In this document: in pieces, positions 54,671-63,560 of the stretch
Layout of the letters: each line of letters opens with the position of its first letter
Numbering within the stretch: the first letter of the stretch is position 1
DNA from: Oligoflexus sp.
Lineage (GTDB): Bacteria > Bdellovibrionota_B > Oligoflexia > Oligoflexales > Oligoflexaceae
Direction of reading: 5' to 3'
Assembly: GCA_014378195.1 (NCBI GenBank)
Contig: JACMOC010000019.1
Span: 1-64,000, forward strand
DNA: 64,000 nt
Position numbers and translations under genes: made by a program
Notes under the pieces: model-generated
The model's database searches: none
Seen by the model: the letters and a program-made list of their open reading frames with translations, nothing else
Told to the model about the DNA's origin: nothing

Positions 54671-57600
54671 ATGTTTCATTACTACGGCTACGGGTCAAAC
54701 ATGAATATTACATCCTTGGCTGCCAAGGGTGTTCAACCTGTATCCGCAGAACCGGCCGTCCTTTCAGGATGGCAACTCACCTTCAATATTCCCGATTTTT
54801 TTTTAATCGAAGGTGGGACGGGGAATATAGTCCCGAGCGAAGGCTCCGAAGTCCACGGCGTGCTTTTTGCCTGTGCGGATGGTGACCTGAGTGTTCTCGA
54901 TTCGCTGGAAGCGGTTGGAGTCAACTACGAACGCCGGGAGGTTTCCGTCACAACATACTCAGGCGCAAAACACAAGGCGCATGTTTATGTGGGGATGTCA
55001 GAGCGATTAAAGGAAGGGTTTCAACCGTCTCGTCGTTATCTGAATATTTTAATTCGCGGCGCGGAAAAAGTGGGCCTCGCAGCTTCCTATATTCGTTTCT
55101 TAAGGGTTCAGGAGGTGAAAAATGAGCCTGTTTATAGACCTTTTCGTTATCCGGAATCGGTCGCGACCTTTGGATCTCTAGATTTAACGGGATATCGGAC
55201 GGCCATCGCTGGAGCCGTTTTTGATACGGAACATGCGCGCGCTGATCACGCCTATCTACGCTCATTTTTATCGGGCAAAGACATGACGCTTTTTTTTCTT
55301 TGTCGAATGGATTCCAGCGATGGAATGGAGACTCTTGACGACGTGCGATCCGGACGATTGAATACGGCGCAGAAACGCTATCTTAATTATTATTTGCAAG
55401 AGTTTGACCGCGAATATCAATTCCTCGGCCGCATGGATTATGACATTGACCTTTCGCGAGACAGAAGGCTTCCGGTTGGAACGTCGACTCCGCTCCGTAA
55501 GCTACCAACAGCACGCTCTGTCATCGAAGCGGCCGAAACCACAAACCATTTTCTTGGGCACGAAAACCTCGGGTTTTTATCGTACTCGCACGGTTTTATG
55601 CCGAAACACAGTCCGAAGCTGGAAATGCCACAAGCCTTTCGGGAGTGGGACGAGGTCGCCTCGGACCTGCCGCGGTTATACCGGACGCTCGAGCTGCGTC
55701 AACGCATCGATCACATGCGTATACTGGATGCCAGCGAAGAGTTTCTAAGTGACAGCTACCTATTACGTGCCGCGTCGCTACTTGCAATGCTAGCGCATGC
55801 CTATCATTATGTGGAAACAACGCCCCCTGCATGCTTACCTTCGTGTTTAGCCAAACCATGGCGAGAGGTTCGGCGGCGTTTGGGGCGCGACCAAGAGGTG
55901 CTCACCTATATTGATCTGATCGTCACAAACTACCGTTTGCTTGATCCTCTCGCGTCCGTACCTGTGCGCCTTGAAAATATGGATCTCCTCATACCGACCG
56001 TTGGTAACAGGGAAGAGCGGGTTTTTTATCTGATACAAACAGAAATTCTCGCACGCAGCGCTCCCATACTGGGCGCTATTGCCCGCAGCCAGGAGGCTGT
56101 TCTTACTGGCGACAAACGAGCGCTCGAAGCTGAGCTCCTCATTATATTTCGAAGCCTCGAATCGATCGTGTACGAAGCTCTTCCCAAGCTTAATCCCAAC
56201 GAAGCAAGTTCCACTTATGTCGATGCAGTCGTCTGGGCAAAAACGGTGGCGCCTTTTGCTGTCCCTCTAACGCCGGGGCTGCAGGGTCCAAGCGGGACCT
56301 CATCACCCATTTTCAATCTACTCGATGTGTTTTTCGGTCGGACCAGACACGAGAGCTTTTTAGGTAAAGAAATCAAAGGCCTGCGTGCGACATATCCCCA
56401 TTTTTGGCGGGAATTTCTCGAGGCCGTCGGTTCAGTGTCTATCCCTGATTTTGTTAGTGACAGCGATGATCCGGCACTTGCTGCCATCTTCCGTGAGGCA
56501 TTCGGCATGTATGCCGGACCCAATGGCTTTCTTGGGCGGCATCGAACCAAGGTCTACGGTTTTTTAGAAACCGCATTCAAAGTTGGGCGCTCGGTGACAA
56601 TCGGCGGATTCTCAGGGCTCTTTAAAGAACGCACCTGGGAGCAGGTGGACCTGGAGCTTGAGTACGCGCGTCTCGAGAGAAGCGAGAAATTTCCGTCGCG
56701 CTGTTACTACGGGACCATTAAATCTGTCGGTCAAACCCATCTTTCTTCGACAGAAAGCGTAAAACATATCGTCATCGATATTGCGGGCAGCGGAATCCTC
56801 TACCAGCCTGGCGATCGTTGTGGAATTCTCCCTGAAAATTCCGACCTTCTCGTGGACCAAACACTTTCGACACTCGGTGCGACCGGCGATGAGGTGATTC
56901 AACTCACCGAGGAATGGCTCAAGGCCGTGCAGCTTCGTTATGGCTTTGAAAACACGACGAGTCTGAATCTGCGGACGTTCCTTAGGTTTGCAAAACTGCG
57001 GCCTGTCGTGCCGAGAGTTGCTGAGGCGCTTCATGCCTTAAGTCAGAACCAAACTCTGGCCGAGGCCATTAAATCGCAAACCACAGCGCGCTGGCAACTG
57101 AGTGATCTCCTTCTTCTTTTGCGGATAGAGGGAACCGATCCGAAAAGTCTGTGGCAAAGCGCGTATACGGATCGATCTTATATTGCAAGAATCCTCCCTC
57201 CCGAGCAGTTTCGAATGTACTCCATCAGTTCCGGTGCGGAAATCGACGAGGTCCCCAATGAAATCCATCTCACCGTGGGACGGCTTCGCTACTCCGAAGA
57301 AAACTCTCATCATCGCGAACATGAACGGTTAGGAACAGCGTCTAATTTTTTGACCTCGAGTCACGGGCGCGAACATCCAGTGTCACTCATTATCGAACAC
57401 CCTCCTCGGTTCAGCCTTCCGCATGATCCGTCGGTCCCGATTATCATGATCGGCGGCGGGACAGGCTTTGCGCCATTCCGAAGCTTTATAGCCAACAGGC
57501 TGCAACACGCGGAGAGCGGACAGAACTGGTTGCTTCTGAGCCTCGGGGCACGGGATCATTTTTATTATCAGGATGACCTCATACCGAGTCTTGCCGCAGG

Positions 57601-59398
57601 TACGCTTACACTTGATGTCGTTTTTTCGCGCGAAGACGTCAAACCTATGTTCCATAAAACTTCGCGCAGCCACGGTTTTTTCGACTATGAAGAGAGTCCG
57701 CGGGCCCATATTCAAGACCTTTTAAACGACCCGGAACGGGCGGCAAAAATCTGGCAACTTCTGCTAAAAAAAGAAGAGGGTGGGCAGGGTGCTTATCTTT
57801 ATATCTGTGGGCGGACCCATTTCGCCAAAACGATTTACGACACACTCAAAAGTACCTTTGCTCAGTTTTTTAAAGGCGATCCTCAGGAACAACTTGCCCA
57901 GTCGCAGAAAACGCTCGCTAAGATCGCGGCAGACGGCCGCTTGATGCAGGAGATATTTACTCAGGCCCGCTCCTGGAAGACGGAGAGGCAGGCGTTCAAC
58001 ATCTCCGATATCGTCGATCGAAATCGCGACGAAAAAGGCTACTGGGTGATCATCGACTCGGTCGTCTATGATATGAGTGATTTCCTTGATCTTCATCCTG
58101 GAGGTCGCTCCATCCTCCTCCATTACTGTGGGCTTGATGCTACGCAGGCATTCGCGAAAGTGCATCATGGCCATTCCGAAATTGAGGCGATGCGCGATAT
58201 GTACGAAATCGGGATCGTACGCCCGCTCGATTTTAAAGGGGAGGCCCGTACCGTGGATTTGCCCGGCGCGATGTCGTCTATCGTTGCCCTGTCGGCGCTC
58301 TATAGAAAATGGGTTGGCATATTGTTCCTCGTGGTTGAAATGGAGAATGCACTTCGGCTCGACCACAGTCTGCAGACTAGCAGTACAACCCGGGGTGAGC
58401 TCACAACGGAGCGTACTCATTACAAAATACAAAGGGCGATTGAGACCCATCAGCGTTTTATCATCTCCTACCTGAATGAGTTGGGCGGCAAACCTTTTAT
58501 AGATCTTTGGGACCTGACGCGGGCGATGTCGACAGGCAAATCGCACTGGATGAAAGATGTCATGAATGCGATCCATGATGTTCCGAACGCCAAATATCCT
58601 CTGGCTTTAGGCATCAAAATGAATCAGATCCTTAGCGAGTCAATCCATGGCCGACTCGAGGAGCATGCCCACGATATTCTTGTGCATGCTTGCACCAAGA
58701 TCGAAACAATGGATATTCACCTCCTTTTAATGGTCAAATCTTGTCTCAAGCGCGGCGTTGCGATATTTGAGGAATATCAAGATGAGTCTTTGGCGAAAGG
58801 TGCGTGGCATCTCATTGCTGAGCTGCAGCGTATTCCCGTGGCTTTTGAAGCTTATTATCAAGAAACCCGCGATGTGTTTGCCATGATAGGCGGACGTCTT
58901 GATGAAACACCCTGCGCACTCGTTCCACCTGCAATCGAAGACGGGAAGGTCCTCCTTGCGGATCATTATTGGACTTTTGATGAGCGTCACGCGCAGAAGA
59001 TTGTCATACTGCGGCGCACACCCGTCCCGGTTTCTTCGCTGGCCGATTTGGTTGGCAGCAACGAACGCATCATCGCCTTGCTCGACGAGCATCACGCCCA
59101 TTACGGGATTGTTGTCGATATGAGGGAAGCCCCGCAGAGAAACGATACGGAATTTGAAAACGCCATGGCGCATTTGCGCTATGAATTAGCGAGTTATTTC
59201 AAAAGGATAACCGTCTTGCTCGAGACTACACCTGGCTTGCTCCAGGTCGATAGAATTGCTCGGTCGGATGGTATCGGCAGCGAAATTTTCGCGACGACTA
59301 ATGAATACGCAGCTGTGAAATTTGCAAAAAGCGCCAGTGCAGGCGGCAGTCCGCAGCCGCCTTCTGCGCCAGCCGCAGGTGTCACTCACTCAGTATAA
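54671..59398 (+). CDS. GGCT - MAPR-like - IDO-like heme - FAD/NADPH reductase - cytochrome b5 - STAS-like fusion
   Basis: One 1575-residue chain. 1-150: gamma-glutamylcyclotransferase-like, with YGYGSNM and the Glu in LDSLEAV. 160-258: cytochrome-b5-like fold of the MAPR type (AIAGAVFDTEH, LSGKDMTLFF, LNTAQKRYLNYYLQEFDREY), no HPGG. 275-650: indoleamine 2,3-dioxygenase-like, with LGRDQEVLTYIDLIVTNY, GPSGTSSPIFNLLDVFFG and proximal His 624 in LGRHRTKVYGF. 675-1100: CPR/sulfite-reductase-type FAD and NADPH domains (RMYSISS, GTASNFL, GGGTGFAPFRSF, YICG), no flavodoxin. 1107-1190: cytochrome b5 with HPGG and HHGHS. 1195-1420: helical. 1440-1560: STAS-like (VVDMREAPQRND). No signal peptide. By eye the substrate Arg of human IDO1 is not kept, so the oxidised substrate is open. 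Confidence 0.85.
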   Translation: MFHYYGYGSNMNITSLAAKGVQPVSAEPAVLSGWQLTFNIPDFFLIEGGTGNIVPSEGSEVHGVLFACADGDLSVLDSLEAVGVNYERREVSVTTYSGAKHKAHVYVGMSERLKEGFQPSRRYLNILIRGAEKVGLAASYIRFLRVQEVKNEPVYRPFRYPESVATFGSLDLTGYRTAIAGAVFDTEHARADHAYLRSFLSGKDMTLFFLCRMDSSDGMETLDDVRSGRLNTAQKRYLNYYLQEFDREYQFLGRMDYDIDLSRDRRLPVGTSTPLRKLPTARSVIEAAETTNHFLGHENLGFLSYSHGFMPKHSPKLEMPQAFREWDEVASDLPRLYRTLELRQRIDHMRILDASEEFLSDSYLLRAASLLAMLAHAYHYVETTPPACLPSCLAKPWREVRRRLGRDQEVLTYIDLIVTNYRLLDPLASVPVRLENMDLLIPTVGNREERVFYLIQTEILARSAPILGAIARSQEAVLTGDKRALEAELLIIFRSLESIVYEALPKLNPNEASSTYVDAVVWAKTVAPFAVPLTPGLQGPSGTSSPIFNLLDVFFGRTRHESFLGKEIKGLRATYPHFWREFLEAVGSVSIPDFVSDSDDPALAAIFREAFGMYAGPNGFLGRHRTKVYGFLETAFKVGRSVTIGGFSGLFKERTWEQVDLELEYARLERSEKFPSRCYYGTIKSVGQTHLSSTESVKHIVIDIAGSGILYQPGDRCGILPENSDLLVDQTLSTLGATGDEVIQLTEEWLKAVQLRYGFENTTSLNLRTFLRFAKLRPVVPRVAEALHALSQNQTLAEAIKSQTTARWQLSDLLLLLRIEGTDPKSLWQSAYTDRSYIARILPPEQFRMYSISSGAEIDEVPNEIHLTVGRLRYSEENSHHREHERLGTASNFLTSSHGREHPVSLIIEHPPRFSLPHDPSVPIIMIGGGTGFAPFRSFIANRLQHAESGQNWLLLSLGARDHFYYQDDLIPSLAAGTLTLDVVFSREDVKPMFHKTSRSHGFFDYEESPRAHIQDLLNDPERAAKIWQLLLKKEEGGQGAYLYICGRTHFAKTIYDTLKSTFAQFFKGDPQEQLAQSQKTLAKIAADGRLMQEIFTQARSWKTERQAFNISDIVDRNRDEKGYWVIIDSVVYDMSDFLDLHPGGRSILLHYCGLDATQAFAKVHHGHSEIEAMRDMYEIGIVRPLDFKGEARTVDLPGAMSSIVALSALYRKWVGILFLVVEMENALRLDHSLQTSSTTRGELTTERTHYKIQRAIETHQRFIISYLNELGGKPFIDLWDLTRAMSTGKSHWMKDVMNAIHDVPNAKYPLALGIKMNQILSESIHGRLEEHAHDILVHACTKIETMDIHLLLMVKSCLKRGVAIFEEYQDESLAKGAWHLIAELQRIPVAFEAYYQETRDVFAMIGGRLDETPCALVPPAIEDGKVLLADHYWTFDERHAQKIVILRRTPVPVSSLADLVGSNERIIALLDEHHAHYGIVVDMREAPQRNDTEFENAMAHLRYELASYFKRITVLLETTPGLLQVDRIARSDGIGSEIFATTNEYAAVKFAKSASAGGSPQPPSAPAAGVTHSV

Positions 59399-60557
59399 GC
59401 TGGAGGTCGGCAAGGAGATCCTTAGGGTTTTCTATACCGATCGAGAGACGCATCGAACTCGGATCGATGCCCGCCCTGGTCCGTTCTTCCGGAGTCAGAT
59501 CACTGGCATAGAAAAACAGCGCGGGTGTGATCAAAGACTCGGTTGAGCCGAGGCTGCCGGTCATCATGAAAAGCTTGCCCCTCGTCACGACTTTTTCGAT
59601 GTCACGCTGTTTGTTTTTCAAACTGAGAAAAATTATAGAACCCGTGTCGTCGAAATGTTTTGTGAACCATTCGTGCTCAGGATGGCTTTTAAGACCCGGA
59701 TAGACTACGTGATCAACCGCTGGGTGCTTTTCGAGCCACTCGGCTAAAATCTGAGAGTTCTCGACTTGAGCGCGTCGCCTCAGATGGTAGGTCTTCAGCC
59801 CGCGTTGAATGAGGTAAGCTGCATGGGGATCAAGCGTGGATCCAAGGTTGTGCAGATCCCGATCCATCGATTTAAGGAGTTGTTCGCTGCCTAATATCGC
59901 CCCGCCCATCACATCGCCATGACCGCTGGCATACTTGGTAAGGCTATGAATATAAAGATCGAATCGCCATGAATCCCAGGACTGAAAGCCGGCAAATGTA
60001 TTGTCCAGTATCGTTAGTACACCGTGTTTTTTGGCTTCCTGGTGTATCAAGGCGAGTGGTGCGACCTTGAGCTGAGGATTCGTCACGGATTCGAATAACA
60101 CCGCTTTCGTGCGGGGCATAGCCAATTCCCGTTTGATGCCATCTCTATCATCGAGAGAAAGTTTGACGATCTCCACCCCAAATTTCGCCAACATGACTTC
60201 CGCAAATGCACGAGACGGGCCGTAGGATTCAAGAAAATAAATCAGCCGATCGCCCGACTTGAGCAGAGTAAGCAGTGTATGCGTAATCGCGGCAACTCCA
60301 CTCGCCAGGGTGCGGCCCCCTTCAGTGCCCTGGAGCTGCGCGAGTAGACGTTCAAGAACAACGAGCGTAGGATTGCTTGCGCGACTGTAGAAATAGCCTT
60401 CGCGCTCTCCCCGGAAGATTTTTTTTAGTTCGCCGAAGTCGTCGACAGTGAACTTAACGCTTTGGTAAATAGGAGGCGTAAGGGGGTGATTATCGGCTGG
60501 AAGTGGATGGAACTCGGGATGATTACACAGAGTCTCAGGCGAAAAATTGTTACCCAT
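59382..60557 (-). CDS. Transsulfuration-type PLP enzyme (cystathionine gamma-synthase/lyase family)
   Basis: 391 residues, full length for the Cys/Met-metabolism PLP family. Visible elements: YSRASNPTLVVLERLLAQL near the start, ASGVAAITHTLL, LESYGPSR, FESVTNPQLKV, the Asp in LDNTFA that holds the pyridine nitrogen, the PLP lysine in HSLTKYASGHGDVMGG, and SLGSTESLITPA near the end. Family members either join or split cystathionine or cleave methionine; the exact reaction cannot be fixed from these motifs. The last 17 bases overlap the 3' end of the fusion gene on the other strand. It is followed upstream by a GST gene 20 bases away on the same strand, so a two-gene operon is likely. Confidence 0.88.
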   Translation of the reverse strand: MGNNFSPETLCNHPEFHPLPADNHPLTPPIYQSVKFTVDDFGELKKIFRGEREGYFYSRASNPTLVVLERLLAQLQGTEGGRTLASGVAAITHTLLTLLKSGDRLIYFLESYGPSRAFAEVMLAKFGVEIVKLSLDDRDGIKRELAMPRTKAVLFESVTNPQLKVAPLALIHQEAKKHGVLTILDNTFAGFQSWDSWRFDLYIHSLTKYASGHGDVMGGAILGSEQLLKSMDRDLHNLGSTLDPHAAYLIQRGLKTYHLRRRAQVENSQILAEWLEKHPAVDHVVYPGLKSHPEHEWFTKHFDDTGSIIFLSLKNKQRDIEKVVTRGKLFMMTGSLGSTESLITPALFFYASDLTPEERTRAGIDPSSMRLSIGIENPKDLLADLQLILSE

Positions 60558-60577
60558 GACGACGGCTCTTTATAGTT

Positions 60578-61273
60578 TTAGTGGTAATAACGTTTTTGGA
60601 TATGATCGACATAAGCGCGGAACTCCGGAACCTTATTTACGGCCCGTTTCAAGGCGCTGTCGCTCGGGAAATTGAATGCGCCCCAGAGGATGGGAAATAC
60701 CACGCAATCAACGAGCGTTGGTTCGTCACCGAAAATAAAGGGTGTTTTGCCCATAAGCGGCACAAGATGATCCAACACCTCCACGCCGCGGCGATCGATC
60801 TCTTCGGCTTCATGACGGCCAATACCTTGCGCGTAAAGTCCTTTTTTTACCTGGTTTCGGACTATGCCTGGGACGACCAAGCGGAGCGGCATGGGCAATT
60901 CGGAGAAAAACAGCGCGTTTGCTACCGACCAGCCGGCCGGGTCGACCCAACGGGTGTGAAGCATGATGAAGTAATAATGCTCTTCGAGAGTTTTGCGTAT
61001 GAAAAAGGAAAGCGCTTTTTGTTCTGCAGTCAAACCCGGTTCAGGGTCGATTTTGAACTTGTCGCAGAGATAACGAATAATGATATCAGAATCGGCGATG
61101 AGATTTTCGCCATCGCTTAGAGTCGGTAATTTGCCTTTGGGCGCTTTGGTCGGATTCGCCGCGCGACCTTCGTAGGGCAGGTCGTGCGTTTTGAGAAACA
61201 TCTCAACCTTGGAACAAAAAATGCTGACGTCTGGCTTCTTGGGGTCAGGCTGGTATTGATTCAGCGTCAACAT
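60578..61273 (-). CDS. Glutathione S-transferase-like protein, Fax/metaxin type
   Basis: The start is set at the ATG at 61273, preceded by GAGGAG; the TTG of the ORF track lies inside that ribosome-binding site. 231 residues. The thioredoxin-like half has DVSIFCSKVEMFLKTHDLPYE and APKGKLPTL..LIADSDIIIRYL, the signature of the 'failed axon connections'/metaxin-like GST group. The helical half has PFIFGDEPTLVDCVVFPILW. The Cys in SIFCSKVE is in the position of the GST catalytic residue. Likely a soluble thiol-dependent detoxification or isomerase protein. First gene of the unit with the PLP enzyme. Confidence 0.85.
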   Translation of the reverse strand: MLTLNQYQPDPKKPDVSIFCSKVEMFLKTHDLPYEGRAANPTKAPKGKLPTLSDGENLIADSDIIIRYLCDKFKIDPEPGLTAEQKALSFFIRKTLEEHYYFIMLHTRWVDPAGWSVANALFFSELPMPLRLVVPGIVRNQVKKGLYAQGIGRHEAEEIDRRGVEVLDHLVPLMGKTPFIFGDEPTLVDCVVFPILWGAFNFPSDSALKRAVNKVPEFRAYVDHIQKRYYH

Positions 61274-61448
61274 ACGCGTGGTTCTCCTCAAGTAATATTA
61301 GAATGCTGAAAACGTTTTAACAGACTCACGCAAATAGGTGAAAAACTTTTTCCAAGACGCCCGATGCGGCGCAATTGCACTGCGGAATCTAGTCGACCTC
61401 GCTGTAGAAATGAATAAAATGAGGGGACTTTTTAGAGGAGTTTCCTTG

Positions 61449-63452
61449 ATGCGATTTTCTCGGTCCTACTTGCTAACAGGCGTCCTTTTCAGCGCGACAT
61501 TGCTTGCCGCTGAGCCCGCCACTAATGGCGCGCCGTCTAGTGAAATCCCCGCACGTCGTGAGTTTCCTGTAAATCCCACGATCAATCCCTGCGACAATTT
61601 TTATGAATATGCCTGTTCCAAAGTGAACGCGAGCTTCAAACTGCGCGACGACCGAAGCTCCCATACCTTTTCCTTTTCGGACTCGCATGAGCGTCTCCTC
61701 GAAAAGAAAAAAGCTTTTCTTAAGGAAATCGGTGAGAAAAAGAAAGTTGGCGGCAGACTTTCCGAACGCTCTGAGACCCTCGCGACGGTCTATAATGCCT
61801 GTATGAATCCTGATGCACGAAAAGCCGAGGAACAGGAGCGCGTGAAGTCTTTGGTTGCCGAACTTAAGGCCATCAAAACGCACGAAGCGTTTCAACAGTT
61901 CCTCATCCGTCAGGATGAAAAAGGTCGCGCAACTTTTGTTGGCGTAGACAGCATCGTTGATCTCGATAAACCCGAGATCAACGATTTCTCAATCTTTGCG
62001 AACATGAAGTCCCTACCCGAGCGCTCCTACTACACGAATCCCGAAGTTTCCAAAGATTTCAAAAAACTAGTTGAGTTCTTTTTCAAAACTATCGGCGAAC
62101 CAAAAGCGACTCAACGCGCGGATGCTGTGTTCAAAATGGAAGCAGCTTTTGCCAAAGTCGATCCACTTCCGGCCGAAATGCGGGATCTAGCTACAAAGCG
62201 GACCAGCATCACCAAAGACAAATTGCTCAAGACGTATCCTAACCTACGCCTCGAAACCATACTGGCCAAAGTGCCCGACAGCACTTTGATTCGTCATACG
62301 GTTCCCAAAAGCTACGCCTATATAAACTCGGAACTGGGCGCGGCGAAGCTGGACGACCTGAAAGCCGTTTACCTTTTCGAAAGTCTTAACAACTTGATGG
62401 ACGACGCTTATCCGGAGTTCTTCAAGACCTCCTTCGACTTTGAGAAAAAGCATCTCGGTGGACCGGACACTCGCCCCTCACGCGACGAACGCTGTACGAT
62501 GATGGTCATGGGGCGTTATGAAAAAGAAATCGACGCCGAAGTGTTGCCGCTCGTGTTCCCGAACTTTCCTGAAGAGAAGTTTGTGGCTTTGGCCGAAAAA
62601 GTGCGCGCGTCGATCATCGACGGCGTGAAAACTAACGACTGGCTATCGCCGGAAGGCCGCAAAGGGGCGATCGAAAAAATCACCAAGGCAAAACTCCTCC
62701 TCGTCAAACCGCAGACCGAAGATGATTGGTACTTCAACCCAAAGATCGCTTACAATATCGATCACCCTATCGAAAACGCAGAAAAACTCGGACGCGCTGT
62801 TGAGCTGCGAATGTTTGATGAACTTAAAGTCAAACGCAACCGCAGTCGCTGGTACATGGGACCCTTGACGATCAATGCCTACTATTCGCCTGAAGACAAT
62901 CAATTTGTGATGCCGGTTGGTATCCTGCAGTATCCGTTCTACGATCCGAATCTTCCTGTCGAAACCAATTTGGGCGCTGTCGGTGCCGTCATTGGTCATG
63001 AGCTGGGTCATGGTATCGACGATCAAGGCGCACAGATGGATGCCGACGGCAAACTTCGTCAATGGATGAGTGACGCGGATGTGAAAAATTTCCAGTCACG
63101 CGGCCAGAAGTTTATCGCTCAGTTTGATAAAGCAGGACACAACGGCAAGCTTACCTTAGGCGAAAACATAGGCGATCTCACGGGTGTGACATTTGCTTAT
63201 CGTGCGGCCTTTCCTGAAGGCAAAGGCACTATGGAGCAGAAGAAGGATTTCTTCACGCAATACGCACGTGTCTGGTGTTCGGTCGAACGTCCGAAATACC
63301 AGGAACAAAAGCTTAAAACCGATCCCCATTCTCTTGGTCTGGCCCGTGTGAACGAGCAGCTGAAAAACCAGCCCGCTTTCGCGGATGCGTTCTCGTGCAA
63401 AAAAGGCGACAAGATGGTTCTCGACCCCAAAGACATTGTTAAGATCTGGTAA
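61449..63452 (+). CDS. Secreted M13-family metallopeptidase (neprilysin-like)
   Basis: The start is set at the ATG at 61449, eight bases after GAGGAG; it gives a signal peptide (SYLLTGVLFSATLLAAEP) that the longer ORF would bury. 667 residues, normal for M13. N-terminal lobe begins with PCDNFYEYACSK. The zinc site is VIGHELGHGIDD (HExxH), the third ligand Glu is in LGENIGDLTG (ExxxD), and the substrate-binding NAYYSPEDNQFVMPVGIL element is intact. The C-terminus ends with FSCKKGDKM and a terminal Trp, as in the family. An exported oligopeptidase cutting before hydrophobic residues. Terminator follows. Confidence 0.93.
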   Translation: MRFSRSYLLTGVLFSATLLAAEPATNGAPSSEIPARREFPVNPTINPCDNFYEYACSKVNASFKLRDDRSSHTFSFSDSHERLLEKKKAFLKEIGEKKKVGGRLSERSETLATVYNACMNPDARKAEEQERVKSLVAELKAIKTHEAFQQFLIRQDEKGRATFVGVDSIVDLDKPEINDFSIFANMKSLPERSYYTNPEVSKDFKKLVEFFFKTIGEPKATQRADAVFKMEAAFAKVDPLPAEMRDLATKRTSITKDKLLKTYPNLRLETILAKVPDSTLIRHTVPKSYAYINSELGAAKLDDLKAVYLFESLNNLMDDAYPEFFKTSFDFEKKHLGGPDTRPSRDERCTMMVMGRYEKEIDAEVLPLVFPNFPEEKFVALAEKVRASIIDGVKTNDWLSPEGRKGAIEKITKAKLLLVKPQTEDDWYFNPKIAYNIDHPIENAEKLGRAVELRMFDELKVKRNRSRWYMGPLTINAYYSPEDNQFVMPVGILQYPFYDPNLPVETNLGAVGAVIGHELGHGIDDQGAQMDADGKLRQWMSDADVKNFQSRGQKFIAQFDKAGHNGKLTLGENIGDLTGVTFAYRAAFPEGKGTMEQKKDFFTQYARVWCSVERPKYQEQKLKTDPHSLGLARVNEQLKNQPAFADAFSCKKGDKMVLDPKDIVKIW

Positions 63453-63467
63453 GCACTTGACGCAGCA

Positions 63468-63497
63468 AAAGCCGGCTTTCGCAAGCCGGCTTTTTTT
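63468..63497 (+). terminator. Rho-independent terminator
   Basis: AAAGCCGGCTT/AAGCCGGCTTT, a perfect 11-bp stem with loop TCGC, continuing into a T run, 15 bases after the peptidase stop. Confidence 0.9.
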
Positions 63498-63560
63498 CGT
63501 TTTATCGCGGCTGTGATGAGCTAAAGTATGCTAGGATCAGGCTCATCCTGAGGAGTCTGA

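Noticed and set aside
59382-59398. Overlap of the fusion gene with the convergent PLP-enzyme gene
   Set aside because: A 17-base tail-to-tail overlap is common between convergent bacterial genes and carries no special meaning.
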